DNA of 64,000 bases from Akanthomyces muscarius (Eukaryota; Ascomycota; Sordariomycetes; Hypocreales; Cordycipitaceae): the NCBI RefSeq assembly GCF_028009165.1, contig NC_079243.1, positions 1,302,001 to 1,366,000 on the forward strand, read 5' to 3'. How positions within the stretch are numbered: position 1 is the first letter of the stretch; each line of letters starts with the position of its first letter. A program made the translations under genes and the position numbers. Shown here piece after piece: positions 57,784-64,000 of this stretch. The notes beneath the pieces were generated by a model. The model was not told the DNA's origin. It saw only the letters and a list, made by a program, of their open reading frames with translations, and ran no database searches.

Positions 57784-58752
57784 ATGCGTCCCGCGCAAGA
57801 CCCCGAGGTGGTCCGCAAGGCCAAGGAGCAGGACTGGTACATTGAATTTGACGACGTCAACCCGCAAGCACGAGAAATTCTGGAAAGGTACAGCGGCATC
57901 CCGCCCGGTGATGTAGTTGAGCACGTCAAGGACATTGTAAGCCCTCCTCTCACCTCCAGCCTCCAACCAAGGTGCTGACGATCTCCCATAGAGAGAGCGT
58001 GCCATTTCAATTGTACGGTTTTTCTATATAAATCACAGTAATCCCGAGCGGCGATTGACACTCATCTCCAGTTTGCATATCCCTGCATCGGCATGGTCAA
58101 GTTCCTCGACATTGAAGTCAGCAAGACCCCCTGCTACAGCGAAATCCTCCAGCGCCTCACCTCCTCCGGCGCAACCTATCTCGAGGTCGGCTGCTGCTTC
58201 GGCCAGGAGCTGCGGCAGCTGATCCTCGACGGCGCGCCCCCGTCATCCCTCCACGGCACCGATCTCGACCTCGACTTTGCGTCCCTCGGCTACGCCCTGT
58301 TCCGGGACCGCGACCGCCTCCCTCCTTCGTCTTTCATCGCCGCCGACATTCTCGACCCGGAGTCTGCTCTGAACCAGCTCGTCGGAAAAGTCGACATCAT
58401 CGGCGCGTCGCTCTTTTTTCATCTGTTTGATTATGAGCAGGGCGTGGCGATTGGCAAGAGGCTCGTGGGACTGCTGGCGCCGGGCGGGGCAAAGGGTCTG
58501 ATGACGGGCGGACAGGTCGGCGGCAAAGAGGGGTTTGAAAAGAAGAGCTGGCTTGGGCAGGACTTGTACGTGTACAGCGAGGATAGCTGGCGGAGGCTGT
58601 GGGATGAAGTTGGTGAGGCGACGGGGACGAGGTGGGAGGTGACGGTGCGGGAGGACAAGATTGTACCGACGAGCGTGTTGGCGAGTAATGGTCACTACTT
58701 TGTTATGAGATGGGTGGTCCGGCAGCTTCGAGGGCGATGTGCGCGAAATTAA
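57784..58752 (+). CDS. SAM-dependent methyltransferase, small-molecule type
   Basis: Three exons: 57784-57936, 57992-58012 (21 nt, seven codons) and 58072-58752, giving 284 residues. Joining restores VKDI-RERAISI-FAYPCIGMVKFLD. This matches the HIxxVRxxAWxxxxYPCIGxFRFLD region of fungal methyltransferases related to those of meroterpenoid clusters. Motif I is LEVGCCFGQ at residues 95-103, and HGTDLD near 121 is the usual acidic loop that binds SAM ribose. DIIGASLFFHLFDYEQ and LLAPGGAKGL fit motifs III and IV. It probably methylates a metabolite. No polyketide synthase or terpene cyclase is nearby, so the substrate is unknown. An in-frame ATG at 57748 is a possible earlier start. Confidence 0.85.
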
Positions 58753-58859
58753 CAATGTAAAGCGAAAGAACTGTCCATGGTCATAATATACAGTGTTGTT
58801 CTTAGGTACCTCTAGGAAATCAGTATCGTACAGTGCTATGCCATGCCATGCCAGAATCA

Positions 58860-58919
58860 CCATGCCAAGCTACCATGCCAAGCCACCGTGTCAAGCCGCC
58901 ATGCCAAACAGCCGTGCCA
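58860..58919. repeat. 13-bp minisatellite
   Basis: Five imperfect units of about 13 bp (CCATGCCAAGCTA type) lie between the convergent methyltransferase and deaminase genes. The tract sits in the 3' flanks of both genes. Confidence 0.6.
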
Positions 58920-58964
58920 CTCTCAAGCCAAGTCGCCGTACCGAGCTACCACGCCAGACTCCAA

Positions 58965-60764
58965 TCAAGCGTCGTAAAGATTGTCGCCATCCATGTCCGG
59001 CTGCGCATCGTCGTAGCTCGACTCGCTGCTCGGCTTGCGCACGTCATCGCCCGCCTCGTTCGTGTCGACACCCTCACTAGGTGTCGCCGTCTCATCATCG
59101 GCGTCTCCCTCGACACCGTCCTGCCCCATTATAGCAGCGAGTCGAGCAGCTCGTCCCTCTTTCTTTCGGGGTACCGGGGCTGTTCCTGTCAGTTATATTC
59201 GCAGAGTGTCACCATATGAGTTCATGCTCACCTCGTCCGTTTTCCTGGACATAGAAGCGCCGCAGCAGAGCAACGGCATCATCACGGCCCCATCCGCCTT
59301 CAATCTCGTACCCCGGCTCGACATTACCTCCGTCGCCCCCGCCCGGCGGATGCGAACAACCCAGGCTTCCTCCCGTGCCATCAGGCAGCTGGATGGGCTT
59401 GGCAATGGGATGCGCGGCCGCCGTCTGGCCGTCCTCTCTAACAGGCAGCGAGTTGGCGTGTAGACTGAATACGCCGCCAGTGCCTCCAAACTTGTCGTTG
59501 ACAGCACCGAAATAGACCTTTTTGATCTTGAGCTGGCGCAGCAGCGAGGCGCACATGATGCAGGGCTCCACAGTCACGTAGAGAACGCTCTCGGAGACAA
59601 TGGACCTGTGGACACGCTCAATGTCGAGTATCTTCTGTCCATATGGGTAGAGGTGTCCCTTTTTGCCGTCCTCGTTGCCCTCGTGGGGTGGTACGTCAGT
59701 GGACAGCGTTTCCGGGACGGCATCGGGCTGTTCTGTCTCGGACTCGGCCTCTTCCTCGCTCAACTGCCGGCGAGCAGCCCTTTCCGCCTCCTCTCTGTCC
59801 GTGAGCTGCTTGGGCTTGAGGCGGGTGGTACGCGGGCCGTCCTTGTTGGGGTAAGAGAACAGGGCGGCGAGGGCCATGTACTCTGCGTGGCGAGTGCCGT
59901 TGCGGGTGACGTTGGTGGCGTTCATTCCCTTGGCAATAATTTTGCCGTCGTGGACCAAGACGCAGCCGACAGGTGTTTCGTTGATTTGGAGGGCGAGGCG
60001 GGCCTGTCTTGTTAGCTTGGGGGTCAATGCGAGCGAAGCCATGGTAAATCACGTACCATATCCAATGCCTCGCCGATAAATCGCAGATGCTGGGCGCGTT
60101 CAGCGGCTATGAGGGGGTCGTTGAGGAAGCTGTAGTCAATTGCAGGCTGTGCTTCAGCGGCAGCGGCCTCTTGCAGCGCCGCGACGTCGACCTTTGTGAC
60201 TGCGTCGCCCTTTTGAGGCGAGTCGACAATCTTGAGGCCGGCGAGAGAGTCTACGAGCTTCTCGGGGGGTACATTTTCCTTGTTCTCCTCTAGCTGTGAG
60301 AGGTGTGAGGAGGCGGCGGGAGCCTTTTGCGTAGGCCGCGTCTGTTCTGACAGAGGGCGAGGGGGAGCCATGGTGGGATCGGGTGTGGCGATGAGATTGT
60401 GTGTGGTGGTATCTTGCGCAGCGTCTGTGTCTGTGTCTGTATTCCTTAGGATGTCGGCCTTGTCGTCGTGAGCATGCGACTTGACAATGTCTGAAAAGTC
60501 ACCATTTAAAGCCTGGGACCAGTCGTCGTGATTCTCAGTGGCAGCGGACGTGCTGAGCTGATTCAGCGACGGTGAAACAAGGCCCTTTGACGACGAGGCT
60601 CCGTTTGCTGCCTCTGCCTGTCCATTGGGGAAGCTGCCGTCGAGCTGTTGGCTGCCAGCTGGCGAGGAGCCACCAGACCCGTCGCCAGCTGGCGGCGTTT
60701 TGCGCAGGAGCCGCCGCAGCGTGTTGCGGAAGCCACTCAGCTTCAGTGACTTGAGACTGGTCAT
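58965..60764 (-). CDS. TAD2: tRNA-specific adenosine deaminase, Tad2 type
   Basis: Exons 60764-60057, 60003-59232 and 59185-58965 join in frame to 566 residues; both introns are canonical and one has a CTAAC branch point. The core shows ARLALQINETPVGCVLVHDG, the zinc ligand and proton donor HAE (His275, Glu277) and PCIMC (Cys384, Cys387). Tad2 with Tad3 converts adenosine 34 to inosine in tRNA anticodons. Compared with the yeast enzyme (about 250 residues) this protein has a low-complexity N-terminal extension of about 210 residues, an acidic insert of about 75 residues between HAE and PCxxC, and an acidic C-terminal tail. Such extensions occur in filamentous fungi. It is an essential housekeeping gene in yeast. 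Confidence 0.92.
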
Positions 60765-62480
60765 GATTGCGGCTGTGCAAGCCGTGAATCAATCGAAAAG
60801 GAATGAAACCAGAAAATGGACAAGGAGGCGCGTGTAGTTTGACCTCTTCCAAACCAATCCTGCGTCCGAAACTATATTCCAAAGATACCAAAGAAAGAGC
60901 TGCGTTTGCTTTCCCAGCCCTTCTTTTTACCTCAAACCAGTGCCCTCCTGGTCAACCCGTCTGTGTCAAGTATCCAGGGAGAAAAAAATGGCAAAAGAAA
61001 AACAGCAATTGTATAACAATTGTGCGACGTCGCGTCTCTGGTGAAAGAGAGGCAGATTCCAGCCAAGCAAGCGTGTCCAATTTGGTGCTGATTGGGCCCG
61101 TATGTTTTGTGTTGCCTCACTTACAACACCTGAGTGATGCGCGCGCGCGCCCTCTGAAAGCTGCCGTGAGAACTCGCCGAATATGATGCCCAAACAATTC
61201 AAAAACAATTCAAAATCGATGGCAAAAAATGTCGATTGAAACCCAACGTGCCGTCAGGCGACTTGCATCCAAAAGAGCACAAGCGCAGAGTCGGGAAAAA
61301 AACTCTATCGAGACGCACCCAGCCCTGCTGCGCGAGATCAGAAAAAGAACAAGCACCCCAAAGCCGCTCTAAACGTGCCGTGGGCGACAAGTCTTTTTTG
61401 TTCTCGCAGGACTACCTCTGAGAAAAAAAAATTGTTTCAGAAAGATTTTCCCCAAAGCCTTTTTTGTTGCGTCAAGTTTGATCGGAATCCAAGATTGGGG
61501 GGCGGGAAGAAAAAAAAAGGGAAAACGGCCCTTTATTATAGAGATTGGCCCAGCACAATCCCGTCGAAACTGGAATGACACGAAAAAGGCGGTCGGCCCA
61601 TGCCGTCCTCCCCTTGTGCGCCTGATGAATATATGTCTTTCCGCGTCGCAGGCCCCAAGTTGCACGACAGGCTTCGTACCGACGAGGCAAAAGAAGAGAG
61701 CGTAGGTGGCCAAGGCTGCTTGGTGGTTTATCGTTGCAATAGCACGGATACAGGCCAAGGCAAATATTTTAGCTGCTGCCCCCAAGAAAAAGCCAGACCC
61801 CAGCCAGTCAGTCAGTCAGCCAGCCAGCCAGCCAGCTTAGCCAAACCAACCCGCTGGGACGAGCGAGAGCACCAAAGAGGTCACCTGACCCACCCCGTGA
61901 CACGGCCTGGTTTGCTGCACTCTGTGTCGCGCAGATGGCCAATTTCGCTTGCTAAGCCTCGTGCACATCGACCAGTGGCCATGTATACTCAGTAGGTAGG
62001 TAGTGAGGCGCTCGCTGAACTGTTCGTCTATTGGTACTGGCTGCATCATACGTCACACCCCACGTCGAGGTGGCACAAAAAGGCGTTCATCGCGATGCGA
62101 ACAACAAGAATCGCTGCTCAGTAAATAAGATTTGCACCACCGTGGTCGATTATGCACACCACACCACACCACTAATTATGCACGAGATACGCGGGAGAGA
62201 TGCATTGATAAATTTTATGGGACCAGGGTCCCTGTTGGATTCAAACGAAAAGCGGCCGCTCGGCCAGATGCACGCCACGACTGATGCTAATGATACATGG
62301 AGAATAAATAAAATCGTAGTAAAAACAATTGTAGCAAAATCAACTTTTGAAAAACGAGGAAAAAACGAGGCAAAACACAGCGCAACGCTAAGGGTATCAA
62401 ACACCACGACAACCACCACACCCACACCGACCACGCCTGCAACCTGTGCGTCGGCATCTACTCAGCCGCGGGACCAAGAA
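60765..62480. other. Intergenic region, no supported gene
   Basis: About 1.7 kb between the Tad2-type gene and the frame at the right edge. It contains A/T runs near 61430-61520, a CAGT/CAGC microsatellite near 61807-61836 and a GGTAGGTAG word near 61995. No frame has family features. Confidence 0.5.
61807..61836. repeat. CAGT/CAGC microsatellite
   Basis: About seven tandem four-base units, first CAGT and then CAGC. It is similar in style to the tract near 53313. Confidence 0.65.
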
Positions 62481-64000
62481 CTAACAGACAGCCGGCACAC
62501 GCGCGGCCAGCAGGTCGCGGGCACGCGGCGAGGATCCTCGGCATGCTCTGCTGCGGACGCTTGGCGCAGGCGACGAAGCCATCGACTGCGTGTAGGCGGC
62601 AGCAAGTAGCGTGCGGGCAAGGATGGTCTGCATCATCACCGCCAGTTCGGCAGTGGTGACGTTGTCTTGGGCGTCGCGGCTCTGGAGAGTTCTTCCGATG
62701 CCAGTCGTGTCCCGCTGGGAAATCGTCGAGGCGGCAGTCTGGGATACGTCAAAGGCCGACTCAGAGTCGAGGACAGAGCGTCCCGCAGACGTTGCAGCCG
62801 AGGGCGATGAGGAAGACCCATTCATCGACGCTATCGAGGCAACGGATTGGCTGTCATCAGGTGTCGATTGACCCACGGATGACTTGTCACCGAGGTCAGA
62901 GGCACCCGATGGGCTGTCATCCGACTTGGATGATTCGTTGCCTAGATCCGACGTGGCAGAGACGCGGGCTTCCGACGTGCTGCGTCCAGCGTCGAATGTT
63001 GCTTGATGAGCACCATCCGAAAGTGCCGATGCTGATGCGTCAACAAGTTCGCCAGCAGAGATTCCAGAGCTGCTATCCCGCACCAGAGAGTGAGGAGAAG
63101 AAAGCGACCCAGATTCATCAGAGACGTACCCGCCGACAATATCGACGAGGGGTTGAGCAAGCGCAGGTGATGCAACAGCAGATAGACCAGAAGATGACAC
63201 ATACGCCGATGACGAGCTGGTCGATGCAGCTGCGAATCCGTTGGCAGGTCCAGTGGATGGTACAGAAGCGAGATTGTCGAGTCCAATTGCAGGGCGAGAA
63301 GCAGAAGCAAGGGGTGAAGCAAGTCCAGTAGCAAGTCCAGTCGAAACGTCGAGCCCGTCGCTTGCTGCAGCAAGTCCAGCCGGTGGCTGTTGTTGGGCAA
63401 GGTCGGTGTTTCGATGAACAAAGCGCGATGGCTGGCTGTTTTCCACGGTGCCGACCAGTTGCGTCGGGCTGCTCTGGGTCGACGCAGCCATCGGGGTCGC
63501 AAGCTCGGGAGTCTGGCCGCCCGAGCCGTGGTCGAGCCACGTAGACACGGTTGCGTCTACGTTGCCCGTGCCGGCGGAAACAGATGCAACTGCCAGTTCC
63601 TTCATGGGGTTAGCCGCTGACGAGTGGTGCGTGGAGCGGGTTAGACGTACACTTAGTTCACGTGGTATATAGAATGACGAGTTGCTAGAGTCATCGACAG
63701 TAGACACCTTCCAAAAAGTCAGTCGCGGCGGATTGGCTATACGGGTAAAGTTGGGGATTGGACTCACGTTTGCTAGGCCGGCGTTGGTCGAGCCCTGGCC
63801 ACTGCTGTTGACCACAATGGTGCCCGGTGGACAACAAATTATTAGTTGTCCTTGTTCGTTCGTGCGCATAACCACGTCGGAGCGACTCAGTACGCTCAGC
63901 GCACCAGCAACACCACCCGCAGTTGCGTCCCGTACATCGGAACGATCCGATGGGCCGGTTTCCTCAGCCCTGGTAAAAGGAGGCTGCTGAGCCGCATCAT
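62481..64000 (-). CDS. Ser/Ala-rich low-complexity protein, 5' end outside window
   Basis: The minus-strand frame is open from the right edge to a TAG at 62481, about 505 codons, so the start lies outside. Near its beginning is TNEQGQLIICCPPGTIVVNSSG, with a CC pair. The body is rich in Ser, Ala, Gly and Asp (for example SSSSAYVSSSGLSAVAS), which suits a disordered or heavily O-glycosylated surface protein. Two introns may lie near 63775-63600, because GTGAGT at about 63770 and AG sites follow; the conceptual residues there (SPIPNFTRIANPPRL) look non-coding. The C-terminus is basic with three cysteines. I recognise no domain. Long open frames in GC-rich DNA can be spurious, so certainty is moderate. 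Confidence 0.5.
   Translation of the reverse strand, partial: DAAQQPPFTRAEETGPSDRSDVRDATAGGVAGALSVLSRSDVVMRTNEQGQLIICCPPGTIVVNSSGQGSTNAGLANVSPIPNFTRIANPPRLTFWKVSTVDDSSNSSFYIPRELSVRLTRSTHHSSAANPMKELAVASVSAGTGNVDATVSTWLDHGSGGQTPELATPMAASTQSSPTQLVGTVENSQPSRFVHRNTDLAQQQPPAGLAAASDGLDVSTGLATGLASPLASASRPAIGLDNLASVPSTGPANGFAAASTSSSSAYVSSSGLSAVASPALAQPLVDIVGGYVSDESGSLSSPHSLVRDSSSGISAGELVDASASALSDGAHQATFDAGRSTSEARVSATSDLGNESSKSDDSPSGASDLGDKSSVGQSTPDDSQSVASIASMNGSSSSPSAATSAGRSVLDSESAFDVSQTAASTISQRDTTGIGRTLQSRDAQDNVTTAELAVMMQTILARTLLAAAYTQSMASSPAPSVRSRACRGSSPRARDLLAARVPAVC

Overview
This window looks like nuclear DNA of a filamentous ascomycete, most likely a Sordariomycete and possibly Hypocreales. The genes are GC-rich, with short GT-AG introns of about 50-80 nt carrying CTAAC-like branch points. 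The families are typically fungal: Zn2Cys6 regulators, an OPT transporter, a GH35 beta-galactosidase, an S10 carboxypeptidase and DUF7730. Two blocks are saturated with TA-rich sequence and hold no open frames, as repeat-induced point mutation (RIP) leaves behind. The taxonomic placement is inference; I could not search any database.

Left arm, 1-26 kb, is ordinary gene space. It holds the 3' end of a large DUF3638/DUF3645 gene, a secreted GPI-anchor-like protein, a GH35 beta-galactosidase divergent from a Zn2Cys6 regulator, a copper-type P1B ATPase with a His/Cys-rich N-terminus, a DUF7730 protein, an MFS transporter, a small gene with two compensating frameshifts, and a secreted serine carboxypeptidase with six exons.

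Middle, about 27.5-47.3 kb, is an accessory compartment. RIP-like block 1 (27.6-33.1 kb) contains a pogo/Fot1-like element with terminal inverted repeats and TA duplications, and two copies of a 455-bp repeat. RIP-like block 2 (40.5-42.2 kb) contains a third, full-length copy in inverted orientation. Between the blocks is an island of normal composition. It carries relics (a DUF3638 fragment, a LINE 3' end, a zinc-finger fragment, a truncated TPR plus nucleoside-phosphorylase NLR-type fragment) beside intact genes: a secreted protein-arginine deiminase homologue and a 77-residue six-cysteine secreted peptide. Just beyond block 2 are a five-exon Zn2Cys6 regulator and an arginine:X amidinotransferase. 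The deiminase and the amidinotransferase both belong to the pentein superfamily and both act on the arginine guanidino group. Their proximity inside a repeat-bounded region is the most interesting point in this window.

Right arm: 47.3-54.3 kb is nearly 7 kb of normal composition with no gene I can support. It is followed by an OPT oligopeptide transporter, a SAM-dependent methyltransferase with a 21-nt exon, a convergent Tad2-type tRNA adenosine deaminase with long extensions, and a Ser/Ala-rich open frame running off the right edge. I recognised no tRNA, rRNA or CRISPR.
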